A DNA stretch of 64,000 nucleotides from M3007 sp964484205 (GTDB taxonomy: Bacteria > Bacteroidota > Bacteroidia > Chitinophagales > Saprospiraceae): contig CAZAEZ010000017.1 of assembly GCA_964484205.1 (NCBI GenBank), positions 51,457-115,456 on the forward strand, given 5' to 3'. The notes beneath the pieces were generated by a model. It made no database searches, was not told where the DNA came from, and was given only the letters and a program-made list of their open reading frames with translations. A program made the position numbers and the translations under genes. This document shows, one piece after another, positions 16,354 through 24,942 of this stretch; within the stretch, counting starts at the first letter, position 1; the number at the start of each line of letters is the position of its first letter.

Positions 16354-19300
16354 TCAACGTAGCAACACAAAACGCACCGACTGCCGTTCGCCCGCTCTGG
16401 TGTTCACCTCCAGGATATACAACCCTTCGAGCAAATCCTGTAGGAGTGGCACAGGTTGTGGCGCCGCATCCGCTATCACTTTTGACTGCTGCACCAGTTT
16501 GCCCCGGGCATCAAATATTCGGAGCTGCAATTCCTGGTCCCGGAAGTTCGATAAATCGGCAAACAGCGTACCCGTTGTCGGGTTGGGGAAAACGTTCAGG
16601 CCGTTTTTTCCGAAGGAAAAATCAAAAAAGTCACCTTCGGGCGCAGGCTTGAAGCCCGGCTGTACCGGACAATTGAAGGTATTCAGGTAGGCCTCAAAAA
16701 ACTGCTGTGGCACCAGTCGGGCAGTTACCTGGATATAGTCCGGTTTTATTTGTGTCGGGAGGGTGTACTCAAAAATGTCGGCTTCCCCGTTGGCAATGCT
16801 GTCGCTCAGCGATTTGAAACGAATGGAGTAAAACGGGTTGAAATTGGGGTTGCGCACCTGGTAATCCCGGCCACTAGGCGCGACATAAACGGAGTTATCG
16901 GCAGGTTTAACCGCAATATCACCATCGGGCAGTTCGATCACCGCGTAGATCAACGGCGCTGCGCATTTGTTAATTACCCGGATGCGGTAGGTGTTTTCCT
17001 TTGCAGCGTTTTGTGTAATACGCAGTAATTCCCAACGCAAACAACCATTTTCCTTCACATCACAGGGCAGCGCTTCCCGCACAATAATGGAAAAACAGCA
17101 GGTATCGACATTGCCGCAGCTATCGCGGGCTTCGTAACAAACCTGGGTTTTCAATACCGGAAACAGGCTGCCCGGCGGCAAGCCCTCGATAAGCCGGAGC
17201 GCTACTCCGGGGCAGGGACAGCTGGTTGTGGTAACAGGCAGGTCGTAGTTCACCGGGACCGACCCGGTGCCGGCCAGCGTGGCGATGTTGATATCCTCGA
17301 TACAATCGATGGTAATGACAGCATTGGGCGCGGTCGCATAACGCAACACATGCACAAACACCGCCGGGCAACCGTTGGGGTCAGGGATGGTGTCGGTAAT
17401 GACGACAGGCTGGGTGTACGTTTGCCCACCCAGGGTGATGGTATCCCCGGGGCAAAACTCAAGTGTGTCGGAAATAATTTCAAGCGGTACGACCGTCAAC
17501 GTGAACGAATCGTCGAGTACGCAGCCGTTGGCCGTTGTTGCAAAAAGCGAATAGCTGGTAGTTGCCAAAGGTTGAAAAGTCACTGTGGGGCAATCACTGC
17601 AACTCAGTCCGTCGGATGGAACCCAGACATAGCTGTCAAAACCGGTCACACTGAGCGTGTAACTTTCGCCGGCACAAATGCTGGTATCGGCCAGTTTGAT
17701 GTCGGCAACCAGGCTGAGGGTGAGCAACACGGTGTCGTGCTGAACGATACCGCAGGAGTCGCTGACTTCAATCCAGAAAATACCGGCCGCAGCAGCGGCG
17801 AATGTTTGGCCGGTGCTGCCATCTTGCCAGCGGTACGTGACAAAACCTGGTCCGGCATCAAACACGACCGTACTGTCCTGGCAAAGAATGACCGTTGGGC
17901 CCAGGTCGAGCGCAGGGCCCGGGTTGCGCACTTCAACGGTAAACGTATCCTCTAAAATGCAGCCATCAAGCGTAGTGGCCAGCAGGGTATACGTGGTGGT
18001 GGTAGCTGGCTGGATCGTCACCGAAGGGCAATCCGTGCAACTGAGTCCGTCGGCAGGCGCCCAGGTATAGTTGTCAAAACCGGGTACGCTGAGCGTGTAA
18101 CTTTCGCCGGCGCATAACGTGGTGTCGGCCAGCTTGATATCCGCTAACAGGCTGGGGGTGATGTCCACGGAATCGCGCTGGGTAATTCCGCAGGAATCGG
18201 TGACCTCAACCCAAAATGTGCCGAAAGTTGACGCTGCAAATGTTTGGCCGGTGCTGCCGTCCTGCCAGAGGTATGCGACATAGCCCGGCCCCGCATCGAA
18301 AACGACCGTGCTATCCTGGCAAAGGATAACCGTAGGGCCAAGATCAAGCATTGGGCCCGGGTTAAGCACTTCAATAGTAAACGTATCTGCCAATATGCAG
18401 CCGCTTCCGGTGGTAGCCAGCAAGGTATAGGTCGTGGTTTGAGCCGGCTGGATGGTCACCGTGTGGCAATCGGTGCAGCTGAGTCCGTCGGCGGGCGCCC
18501 AGGCGTAGGTGTCGAATCCGGGCAGGGAAAGCGTGTAGCTTTCGCCGGCGCAGAGGCTGGTGTCGGCCAGTTTGATATCGGTCAGCAAGCTGAGCGTGAG
18601 CAGCACGGTATCCCGTTGGGTGATGCCGCAGGTGTCCACGGCTTCCACCCAATAAATACCCGCGCTTGAAGTGGCGAATGTTTGGGCCGTGCTGCCATCC
18701 TGCCAGAGGAAACTGGCAAACCCCGGCCCGGCGTCAAAAACCAGGGTACTGTCCTGGCACAGGATGATGTCGGGCCCGAGATTCAATACGGGGGAGACAC
18801 AATTACAAGCTGTTTTTACCTGCAAATCGAGGGTGCTTACAGCGGGGTTCACCGTTTTTGAACTTGTCCAGTTTACCACATTCAAAGCCGCAGTTTTCAA
18901 GGTTAAAGGCAGATCGTCGGTGTACACATCGGGTGTGTAGGCGCAGGAAGAACTGTCGGCATCCCACAAAATGATATTGTCGGACCCGTTTTCATCCTCA
19001 ATTCTGCCGGCAGCGGCAAGGCAGCCGTCCGCGCTGCGTTGTGCGCCGAAAAATTTGACCTTGAACGGGTGTTCAAACCCGCGTGCCCATTCCAGGTTGC
19101 CCTGCGCGTCGAGTTGTGCGAGATAATCCCGCGGGCCATCCTGGTGTTCATTGATCGCCAGCAAATAGCTGCCGTCCGGGTTTACTTCAATATCGAAACA
19201 AGAGTTTGCAATGCCTTCAACGCCGTATTGTTTGGCCCAGATCAGCTCGCCTTTTGTGTCCAGTTTCAGCAAAGCCACCGAGTTGAACTGGCCGTTGGAA

Positions 19301-20091
19301 TGTTCCCAGGTGTTGCCTGTGATGATAAAACCACCGTCGGGTGTGGGTTTTAAATTGTACAAACCGTCGTGCACCGCGGGTGCGCCCAGTTGGCGCTGCC
19401 AGAGCACATTGCCGTTGTCGGCAAACCGGATCAGCAAAAAATCCTGCAACCCGGATGAAAATGAAAAACCGGATCCCGCAGTTATGAGCCCCCCGTCGGC
19501 GGTTTCTGCCAGGGCGAACAAATAGTCGTTGCTGCTGCCGTCGAGTACTTTCCCCCAAATGGGCTGCCCCAGGGCATCGGTGCGCACCACACCGGTTTTG
19601 TCAATACCGTTCACAAAACCCACAAAGGCAAAACCGCCATCGCTGGTTTCAATCACATCAAAGCCTTCCGAACTCATCGGGTGGTCATACGTGCGCGCCC
19701 AGGATATGGCGCCGTCACTGTTGGTTTTAACCAGAAACATGCTGTAGTTCGAACCGAAGCTGTTGGATCTACCACTCAGGATAAACCCGCCATCAGCGCA
19801 TTGTTTGATTTTTTGAATGCGTTCATCAGCAGCCCCTCCGATTGTGTACGCCCAGGTTACCGCGCCGGCCGGCGTCATTTTTATCAAAAAAGCGTCTTCT
19901 CCGCTGGCGGGACTGTTGGTAAAACCCGTGAGCAATATTTCTCCGTCGGACGTCCACAGGAAATCCTGGGCTTGCTCAAGGGCGTTGCCCGTATCCATGA
20001 TTTTTGTTCCAATGGCGGAACTACAGTTTTGCGCGAATGCGTCGGCGGTGAGCAAAAAGCAAAAAAGGCAGGGTAAAAAGGCTGATTTCAT
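16354..20091 (-). CDS. Giant secreted T9SS cargo protein with propeller-like N-terminus and tandem Ig-like repeats
   Basis: A 1245-residue secreted protein. The start at 20091 (MKSAFLPCLFCFLL) gives a proper signal peptide; the frame upstream to 20262 is not protein-like. Residues about 30-400 are a repeating domain with about 50-residue blades (SDGEILLTGFTNS, ADGGFILSGRSNS, TSDGGFAFVGFVNG, PDGGFIITGNTW), probably a beta propeller. From about 435 to 870 come three near-identical units of about 145 residues, each opening with LDLGPTVILCQDST and containing WQDGSTGQTFA, IKLADTSLCAGESYTL and DGLSCTDCPTVTIQP. A cysteine-rich segment follows, then the T9SS type A sorting domain (about 1165-1245, FPNPTTGTLFADLSNF ... 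GLYILEV). Export through the GldM/GldN-containing T9SS is expected. Confidence 0.92.
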   Translation of the reverse strand: MKSAFLPCLFCFLLTADAFAQNCSSAIGTKIMDTGNALEQAQDFLWTSDGEILLTGFTNSPASGEDAFLIKMTPAGAVTWAYTIGGAADERIQKIKQCADGGFILSGRSNSFGSNYSMFLVKTNSDGAISWARTYDHPMSSEGFDVIETSDGGFAFVGFVNGIDKTGVVRTDALGQPIWGKVLDGSSNDYLFALAETADGGLITAGSGFSFSSGLQDFLLIRFADNGNVLWQRQLGAPAVHDGLYNLKPTPDGGFIITGNTWEHSNGQFNSVALLKLDTKGELIWAKQYGVEGIANSCFDIEVNPDGSYLLAINEHQDGPRDYLAQLDAQGNLEWARGFEHPFKVKFFGAQRSADGCLAAAGRIEDENGSDNIILWDADSSSCAYTPDVYTDDLPLTLKTAALNVVNWTSSKTVNPAVSTLDLQVKTACNCVSPVLNLGPDIILCQDSTLVFDAGPGFASFLWQDGSTAQTFATSSAGIYWVEAVDTCGITQRDTVLLTLSLLTDIKLADTSLCAGESYTLSLPGFDTYAWAPADGLSCTDCHTVTIQPAQTTTYTLLATTGSGCILADTFTIEVLNPGPMLDLGPTVILCQDSTVVFDAGPGYVAYLWQDGSTGQTFAASTFGTFWVEVTDSCGITQRDSVDITPSLLADIKLADTTLCAGESYTLSVPGFDNYTWAPADGLSCTDCPSVTIQPATTTTYTLLATTLDGCILEDTFTVEVRNPGPALDLGPTVILCQDSTVVFDAGPGFVTYRWQDGSTGQTFAAAAAGIFWIEVSDSCGIVQHDTVLLTLSLVADIKLADTSICAGESYTLSVTGFDSYVWVPSDGLSCSDCPTVTFQPLATTSYSLFATTANGCVLDDSFTLTVVPLEIISDTLEFCPGDTITLGGQTYTQPVVITDTIPDPNGCPAVFVHVLRYATAPNAVITIDCIEDINIATLAGTGSVPVNYDLPVTTTSCPCPGVALRLIEGLPPGSLFPVLKTQVCYEARDSCGNVDTCCFSIIVREALPCDVKENGCLRWELLRITQNAAKENTYRIRVINKCAAPLIYAVIELPDGDIAVKPADNSVYVAPSGRDYQVRNPNFNPFYSIRFKSLSDSIANGEADIFEYTLPTQIKPDYIQVTARLVPQQFFEAYLNTFNCPVQPGFKPAPEGDFFDFSFGKNGLNVFPNPTTGTLFADLSNFRDQELQLRIFDARGKLVQQSKVIADAAPQPVPLLQDLLEGLYILEVNTRAGERQSVRFVLLR

Positions 20092-20122
20092 GCGCAGGTT
20101 ATTTTTGAAAAATAGAAGTGTC

Positions 20123-20153
20123 CAAAAATACCGGCGAATCCACCGCAAATCAA
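20123..20153 (-). promoter_or_regulatory. Bacteroidota-type promoter for the 1245-residue T9SS cargo gene
   Basis: On the minus strand TTG (20153-20151) is followed after exactly 20 bases by TATTTTTG (20130-20123), fitting the TTTG-N19-21-TAnnTTTG consensus. It lies about 32 bases before the chosen start codon, which supports that start. Confidence 0.62.
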
Positions 20154-20181
20154 TTTTCTTCTTAAAATACTTTCTTGCAAC

Positions 20182-20231
20182 GCCCCCAACGCAGACGGTT
20201 CGTTGGGGGGGGGCAGGCTCCAAGCCGTGGA
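20182..20231. repeat. Paired hairpins upstream of the T9SS cargo gene
   Basis: Arms gcccccaacg (20182-20191) and cgttggggg (20201-20209) form one hairpin. It is followed directly by ggctccaagcc (20216-20226), the same three-base-loop apex as the hairpin at 12051. The remainder of 20092-20306 carries the promoter and no gene. Confidence 0.6.
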
Positions 20232-20306
20232 CGGGTAAGGCGCCCCCCGAGATAAAAAACAACCCCGCTTGCTGCGCGAGCGGTTCAGGTTCTTCCCGCT
20301 TCGAGT

Positions 20307-21434
20307 TCAGCTCTTAAAATTCCCCAGTTTCCAATTGAACGGCCTGGCTTTCAGCTCTTCCAGTTTTTCCTTGAGTTTGTGGTCGATCAGCGCTTTTTCC
20401 GCCAGGATGCTGGCATTGATCAGGTGGGTGCCGGTATCGGTGTCGAATTTCAGTTTGTTGTTCACCTTGTTTGCCAGCAGGGTGGTTTTTTCCAGGTTGG
20501 CCATTTCAAACACGTGCTCATGCTGATGCAGCAGGTAGTCGTAGGGACTGCGGTAGGAGATCAGTTTCACAAAAATCGGAGCCGTTTCGATCGCGATGAA
20601 CAACAGCGTGATGAACAGGCTGGCGTATAAAATGGGCAGGCTTTTCTCCGTGAGGCGCCCCAGGGCATCCATGCGGGCGGCGAGGCCGTTGTAGCGGGAG
20701 CGTTCGAGCGCGGCAATTTCCGTTTGGACGGTGGTGGACAGTTCCTGAATGGCCGCTTCTTTTTCGCGGATAGCCGGTTCGTTGGCAGCCAGTGTACGTT
20801 GCAGTTCGGCCTGGGCGTTGTCGGCATCGGCTTTTTTAGCGCGGTAGATCGGGCCGAGGTTTTTATGGCCCGAGCCTCCGGTGCCGTCGGCTTCCTGAAC
20901 AGCCTGTAGGGCCAGGGCGTCGCGGGTTTCGGTTTTGGTTTGTATTTCGGCTTTGAGGGCGGCCACTTCAGCCTGGAGTGCGTTGAGTTGACCCTTGAAG
21001 CGGGATTTGACTTTGTCTTCCTGGTTTTTGAACACCTCCTGCTCCATTTGTACCAGTTCGGCCTGGATTTCTTTTTCAAAAATTTTCATCTCCAGCGGTT
21101 TGGAAATGACCAGCGCCAGGAGTACCGCCAGTGCCAAACGGGGCAGGGCCACGAGCCAGTCGCGCCACCAGCGGCCGTAACTTTTCATGCTCATGACGAT
21201 GTAGCGGTCCAGGTTGAAGATCATCAGGCCCCAGATCAGCCCGAATGCAACCGCCGCCCACCAAGATTCGAACACCGTGTACAAGGCGTATCCGGAAGAG
21301 AAAAAGGCCAGCACGCCGGTGAAAAACACCGTAGCGCCAATGCCCATATATTTGTTGCGGTCGGAAGGACATTCGTTCAGGATGGAATGCTCCACCCCTG
21401 AACAAAACAGGAAGAAGTTTTGTACTGTTTTCAT
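20307..21434 (-). CDS. DUF4407 domain membrane protein with long coiled coil
   Basis: A 375-residue protein. It opens with VQNFFLFCSGVEHSIL, typical of DUF4407, then has two closely spaced membrane helices (about 30-80), a third near 110, a long Lys/Glu/Gln-rich coiled coil (about 130-240, ELVQMEQEVFKNQEDK) and a last membrane helix near 265-285, then a charged tail. The coiled coil probably lies outside the cytoplasm. Function of the family is unknown. No partner gene is evident; the downstream neighbours diverge or are remnants. Confidence 0.88.
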   Translation of the reverse strand: MKTVQNFFLFCSGVEHSILNECPSDRNKYMGIGATVFFTGVLAFFSSGYALYTVFESWWAAVAFGLIWGLMIFNLDRYIVMSMKSYGRWWRDWLVALPRLALAVLLALVISKPLEMKIFEKEIQAELVQMEQEVFKNQEDKVKSRFKGQLNALQAEVAALKAEIQTKTETRDALALQAVQEADGTGGSGHKNLGPIYRAKKADADNAQAELQRTLAANEPAIREKEAAIQELSTTVQTEIAALERSRYNGLAARMDALGRLTEKSLPILYASLFITLLFIAIETAPIFVKLISYRSPYDYLLHQHEHVFEMANLEKTTLLANKVNNKLKFDTDTGTHLINASILAEKALIDHKLKEKLEELKARPFNWKLGNFKS

Positions 21435-21480
21435 AGCGATAGCAAATTAAGCGGTAACCTTAACTCCAAATAAATCGGAC

Positions 21481-21750
21481 TTATTGGGAAAACGCTCCTT
21501 TTTTTAGATTGAAGGGCAAGATACGGCGATGAAAATTGTCGCCGATATAGGCCACGACTTCCTGATCCTCGTCGAACTCGCTGGCGGCATCCACTACGCG
21601 AGTGAGCCGGTCGGGTCGGGCGGTATCGTCGAAGTAGTATGTGAGGTTATCAATATAGTCAAACGTACTTGTCCCACTGACGAGCCCTCGGCGTTTTAGG
21701 GTTTTTATATTACCATTGAGGTCGTAGGTCAGGTTATTTACCGTGTACCG
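21481..21750 (-). pseudogene. Remnant of an RHS/YD-repeat protein
   Basis: The frame on the minus strand encodes a stretch typical of Bacteroidota RHS repeats: VNNLTYDLNGNIKTLKRRG, then FDYIDNLTYYFDD, then RLTRVVDAASE. It is only about 90 codons of a repeat that normally occurs many times in proteins of thousands of residues, and it ends at a TAA at 21481 with no toxin or core domain. The frame stays open upstream to 21891, but that part overlaps the start of the plus-strand nucleotidyltransferase gene and does not look RHS-like. It is best read as a scar left after loss of an RHS gene. Confidence 0.68.
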
Positions 21751-21853
21751 GCCGGCGGGGTACCAGATAGTGCTCAGGCGGTAGTAATGGTTGGCTGAAG
21801 TCTTGCAATAATCAATTCCTGGCTGCCTAACTTTCCCTACATTTGTAACTATA

Positions 21854-22192
21854 ATGGCAACATTCCTTCCAATACTCGCTAAATCTCGCAATCAACTTGC
21901 CAAAACCTGCCGGGCCTGTGGCGTCCGCAACCTGTATCTTTTTGGTTCGGCGGTGACTGCGGATTTTGACCCGGAACGCAGCGATTTAGATTTTTTTGTG
22001 GAAATGAATACATTGCCCCCGCTGGAGCGCGGCGAAAATATACTTCAGTTGTGGAATGAACTGGAAGCTCTTTTCAATCGCCCGGTAGACTTGCTTTCCG
22101 ATACTGCTGTGCAGAACCCTTACCTTAAGCGGCAAATCGATGCCACCAAAGTACTTGTTTATGACGGAGCAAGCGAAGAAGTACTTGTCTGA
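21854..22192 (+). CDS. mntA: MntA-type nucleotidyltransferase antitoxin
   Basis: A 112-residue minimal nucleotidyltransferase. The catalytic signature GS-X10-DxD is complete (GSAVTADFDPERSDLDF), with a third acidic residue likely in the NRPVDLLSD strand. In HepT-MntA modules this enzyme blocks the toxin by transferring AMP to the tyrosine of the toxin's RX4HXY motif. The toxin gene starts inside this one with a 32-base overlap. A -7-like TACATTTG box at 21838-21845 is next to the start. The pair sits beside an RHS remnant, as often seen for mobile accessory genes. Confidence 0.9.
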   Translation: MATFLPILAKSRNQLAKTCRACGVRNLYLFGSAVTADFDPERSDLDFFVEMNTLPPLERGENILQLWNELEALFNRPVDLLSDTAVQNPYLKRQIDATKVLVYDGASEEVLV

Positions 22193-22496
22193 TATCCTGA
22201 CCGCAATTGCCCGCATCGAAATCTTTATGGTCGGTATTGATAGATTTGAGCAGTATCAGGGCGATCTGAAAACGCAAAGTGCAGTTGAGCGGCAGCTCGG
22301 AATTATTGGAGAGGCTGCAAGTCAATACCGAAACATTGTGGGCGTTCCGGAACTTCAACACCTTCACCAAATTGTGGGGTTTAGAAATCGTATCATTCAT
22401 GCCTATGACAGTATGGATAACACTGTTATTTGGGCTATTTGGAAGAACCATTTGGCGCCCCTCAAGGAACAAGTATCCCAGTTGTTGGAAATCTAA
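22161..22496 (+). CDS. hepT: HepT-type HEPN RNase toxin (DUF86)
   Basis: A 111-residue HEPN protein of the HepT/DUF86 type. The RNase and AMPylation motif RX4HXY is intact (RNRIIHAY near residues 77-84), as is the helical preceding region (QLGIIGEAASQYRN) typical of the dimer interface. Known members cleave tRNA or mRNA and are silenced by MntA. The start at 22161 (MTEQAKKYL) is chosen because it begins the helical domain; the alternative at 22140 adds seven residues and overlaps the antitoxin by 53 bases. Cotranslation with mntA is expected from the overlap. Confidence 0.9.
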   Translation: MTEQAKKYLSDILTAIARIEIFMVGIDRFEQYQGDLKTQSAVERQLGIIGEAASQYRNIVGVPELQHLHQIVGFRNRIIHAYDSMDNTVIWAIWKNHLAPLKEQVSQLLEI

Positions 22497-22539
22497 TTTT
22501 CTGACTTTGTGTGTAATTCCCACACCTTCCCCCCATTCT

Positions 22540-22575
22540 AATGACCTCAATGACCCTTAATGACCCTTAATGACC
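22540..22575 (+). repeat. Tandem (C/T)(C/T)(A/T)TAATGACC repeats
   Basis: Four copies of a taatgaccct-like unit lie between hepT and cysM. The same short unit is found at about 40115-40162 between atpB and atpE. Confidence 0.75.
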
Positions 22576-22609
22576 AATACCTCCCCACCATAAAAAAGTC
22601 AACAGAAAA

Positions 22610-23494
22610 ATGTCCACCATCTCTGACCTGATCGGCAACACCCCGTTGGCTGAAATCCGCCACGCCGTACAAAAAAAGGGGGTACAAATTTTTGGCAAAC
22701 TGGAAGGGCAAAACCCCGGCGGCAGCGTCAAAGACCGCGCAGCGTACGGCATGATCAAGGGCGCGCTGGACCGCGGGGCCATCAAGCCCGGGATTAAACT
22801 GGTGGAAGCGACCAGCGGTAACACCGGCATCGCACTGGCCATGATCGCACGGCTTTTCAACATCGAGATCACGCTGATCATGCCCGACAACTCCACTGCC
22901 GAACGCGTCCAGACGATGGAGGCTTACGGCGCCGAAGTGCTGCTCACCCCAGCGGCGCGCACCATCGAATATTCCCGTCAGCTGGCCGAAGAAATGGAAG
23001 CCGGCGGCGGCTACCTGATGCTCAACCAGTTTGCCAATCCCGACAACTGGGGCATGCACTACCGCACCACCGGCCCGGAAATCTGGCGCGATACCGGTGG
23101 CAAAATCACCCATTTCGTTTCCTCCATGGGCACCACCGGCACCATCATGGGTGTATCGCGGTACCTGAAGGAGCAAAACCCCGACATTCAGATCATTGGC
23201 GTACAGCCCACCGACGGCTCCAGCATTCCCGGTATCCGGCGCTGGTCGCCCGAGTTTTTACCCAAAATTTACGAACCGGAACGCGTAGACCGCATCATCG
23301 ATGTTTCCTCCGATGAGGCTATCGCCATGATGCGGCGTCTGGCCAAGGAGGATGCCATTTTCGGCGGTGTGAGCAGTGGCGGCGCCACGGTGGCGGCGGC
23401 AAAACTGGTGGAAGATTTGGACGAAGGTCTCGTCGTTTGTATCATTTGCGACCGCGGCGACCGGTATTTGTCGTCGGGGGTGTTTGGGGGCTAG
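22610..23494 (+). CDS. cysM: Cysteine synthase B (O-acetylserine sulfhydrylase, PLP-dependent)
   Basis: A 294-residue PLP enzyme that makes cysteine from O-acetylserine (or phosphoserine) and sulfide or thiosulfate. The PLP-binding Lys41 is in PGGSVKDRAA, the substrate-binding loop is TSGNTGIALA, and the glycine-rich phosphate loop is SSMGTTGTIMG. The C-terminal ICDRGDRYLSSGVF matches CysM closely. The length fits CysM and lacks extra regulatory domains. It stands as a single gene after a TAATGACC repeat tract; no cysE or sulfate-reduction genes are near, although a YeeE/YedE transporter lies 1.5 kb downstream. Confidence 0.93.
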   Translation: MSTISDLIGNTPLAEIRHAVQKKGVQIFGKLEGQNPGGSVKDRAAYGMIKGALDRGAIKPGIKLVEATSGNTGIALAMIARLFNIEITLIMPDNSTAERVQTMEAYGAEVLLTPAARTIEYSRQLAEEMEAGGGYLMLNQFANPDNWGMHYRTTGPEIWRDTGGKITHFVSSMGTTGTIMGVSRYLKEQNPDIQIIGVQPTDGSSIPGIRRWSPEFLPKIYEPERVDRIIDVSSDEAIAMMRRLAKEDAIFGGVSSGGATVAAAKLVEDLDEGLVVCIICDRGDRYLSSGVFGG

Positions 23495-23766
23495 CCAAAA
23501 ACTTCAGCAATTTGAGGGGTTGTACACTTTTGACTTTTCAAATTAACCTTTTCAAATTTGACTTAAAAGAAACTTCCAGAGCCGAAATTGATACTCAAAA
23601 AGTCAAAAGTCTAATTTGAAAAGTTCAATTTGATAAGTGCTTAGCCCTCAAGTGCTCTAAGTTGATGACTATGTATTTCTATATCGATTCCTTGTAAACC
23701 CGCTTGCCGAAACACCGCTTCAGCACCTGTGATTGGTTGCTTGTAGAACCCCCGGTGCTATGAAAA
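23495..23766. other. Intergenic region with inverted repeat and a possible coding scar
   Basis: Between cysM and the lipoprotein gene, gacttttcaaatta (about 23531) and taatttgaaaagtt (about 23611) form inverted repeats about 80 bases apart. On the minus strand the stretch from about 23757 to 23645 stays open for 38 codons with a protein-like reading (QPITGAEAVFRQAGLQG) ending at a stop, but it has no start codon and a TAG lies just upstream. No intact gene is seen. Confidence 0.4.
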
Positions 23767-24402
23767 TCAATACAAAATCTCCCGAGACATGGGCGCATTA
23801 GAATCTACCCAAAACGAATCAATCCGGAACCAAGGAGCGTTTTTGGAAAATTTCCAGCGCACCGCTGAGGAATCCTGCACACAAGTTGAAATTACCTGGT
23901 TAAACGACTCTCCTGGCTGGAGGGTCAACGGGTAGGGGGTAACACGGGTCACTCCCGAGTAGAGATGATTCCGGAACCGGCACTTATTAAATACCTCGGC
24001 ATAAATTGAATCATGCGTTCCGGTTGTATTGGTTATGGTCAGGTAAAATAAGCCATCAAGCGGAGTCATCCGCACAACGATTTCGTCGCAATCTCCATCG
24101 GTACGCTCTGTTGTAAACACTTCGGAATAGCCGGTTGCATCAATATATAAAACACCGATGATTGCGCTGTTGTCCTCACTGGATGAAAAAGAAAATTTGC
24201 CTGATTTATCGGAATATACCACAGGGAACGTGTGGATAAGCGAACCATAATCGATGTAATCGTGACCAAGGGTAATTCTGGCATTTGCAACCGGCTCGTT
24301 GGTTTTTACATCCAGCAGTATGCCATTAATGCAATCTTCTTTGCGGCAGGCGGTTGTTAGCAGTATTGCAAGGCAGGCGAGCAACAGGAGCATTTTTTTC
24401 AT
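23767..24402 (-). CDS. Lipoprotein with carboxypeptidase-regulatory-like domain
   Basis: A 211-residue lipoprotein: signal peptide with lipobox cysteine in LLTTACRKED. Residues about 25-120 resemble a CarboxypepD_reg/CNA-B-like beta sandwich (NGILLDVKTNEPVANARITL ... SDKSGKFSFSSSED), as found in the first domain of SusC-like receptors and many Bacteroidota surface lipoproteins. The C-terminal half (about 125-211) is beta-rich with two cysteines and no recognised family. Single gene; no partner evident. A role in binding at the cell surface is possible but not shown. Confidence 0.8.
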   Translation of the reverse strand: MKKMLLLLACLAILLTTACRKEDCINGILLDVKTNEPVANARITLGHDYIDYGSLIHTFPVVYSDKSGKFSFSSSEDNSAIIGVLYIDATGYSEVFTTERTDGDCDEIVVRMTPLDGLFYLTITNTTGTHDSIYAEVFNKCRFRNHLYSGVTRVTPYPLTLQPGESFNQVISTCVQDSSAVRWKFSKNAPWFRIDSFWVDSNAPMSREILY

Positions 24403-24689
24403 AAAAAATGGACTGGGTTATACAATACCATGAATGTACCTGAATTGCGCGAAGAATAGGGAGTGCACAGGGGAGGGATTTGGCTACTTCAGGCGTTTTC
24501 TGTAATTTTTTTGACTTCACTCGCGGCAGGCCGGCGTGCGCGTTGCCTGGCCGGTAACAGCCTCAGAAACTGTTCGGAAGAGCATGGGAGTGGTTTTCCA
24601 CATTGTTGAAAAATAAGCGGCTGTATCAAAAGAGAAAAATCTAAAATGCCCGCCGTAGAATATTTTTTTACCATGGAGGCAGGTACCCT

Positions 24690-24722
24690 ACTCGTCCTAC
24701 GACTTCAAGTCGTAGGACGAGT
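24690..24722. repeat. Perfect triloop hairpin (GACTTCAAGTC apex)
   Basis: The arms actcgtcctacgact and agtcgtaggacgagt pair perfectly around the loop tca. It shares its outer stem with the hairpin at 12051-12085 and its apex with the hairpin at 16202-16214. It lies in the 418-base gap between a lipoprotein gene start (24402) and the tRNA, where no gene is seen. Confidence 0.85.
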
Positions 24723-24738
24723 GTCCGCTCATACGAAA

Positions 24739-24777
24739 CACGGAGGCCACGGAGCATTAAACTCCGTGGCCTCCGTG
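24739..24777. repeat. CACGGAGGCCACGGAG inverted repeat
   Basis: A 16-bp perfect stem (24739-24754 with 24762-24777) with a 7-base loop lies downstream of the tRNA gene in the tRNA's direction. The CACGGAG unit is also the outer arm of the nested palindrome at 16076-16345. It could terminate the tRNA transcript. Confidence 0.8.
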
Positions 24778-24820
24778 GTGAAAATTTGAAATTGCCTGCT
24801 AGGCTACAGCCTCTTTTCTG

Positions 24821-24896
24821 TGGAGCGGGATACGAGACTCGAACTCGCGACTTCCAGCTTGGGAAGCTAGCGCTCTACCAACTGAGCTAATCCCGC
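24821..24896 (-). tRNA. tRNA-Gly (anticodon CCC), CCA encoded
   Basis: On the minus strand the sequence folds as a standard cloverleaf: acceptor GCGGGAT/ATCCCGC, D arm GCTCAGTTGGTAGAGC, anticodon stem CTAGC/GCTGG with loop TTCCCAA giving anticodon CCC (reads GGG, glycine), T arm with TTCGAGT, discriminator T, and a genomically encoded CCA end. The length without CCA is 73 bases. Confidence 0.95.
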
Positions 24897-24905
24897 TTTT
24901 CACTA

Positions 24906-24935
24906 CAAAAATACGGCGGGAATCGGATTAACCAA
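24906..24935 (-). promoter_or_regulatory. Promoter of tRNA-Gly(CCC)
   Basis: On the minus strand TTG (24935-24933), a 19-base spacer and TATTTTTG (24913-24906) lie ten bases upstream of the mature tRNA 5' end. It fits the Bacteroidota consensus and the expected position. Confidence 0.65.
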
Positions 24936-24942
24936 CGGTTTT

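Noticed and set aside
20092..20262. Upstream extension of the 1245-residue cargo protein
   Set aside because: The extra residues are not signal-like, and a good promoter lies inside the extension at 20123-20153.
22497..22609. Riboswitch or T-box before cysM
   Set aside because: The gap is filled by TAATGACC repeats and is too short for a known leader; no terminator-antiterminator pair was seen.
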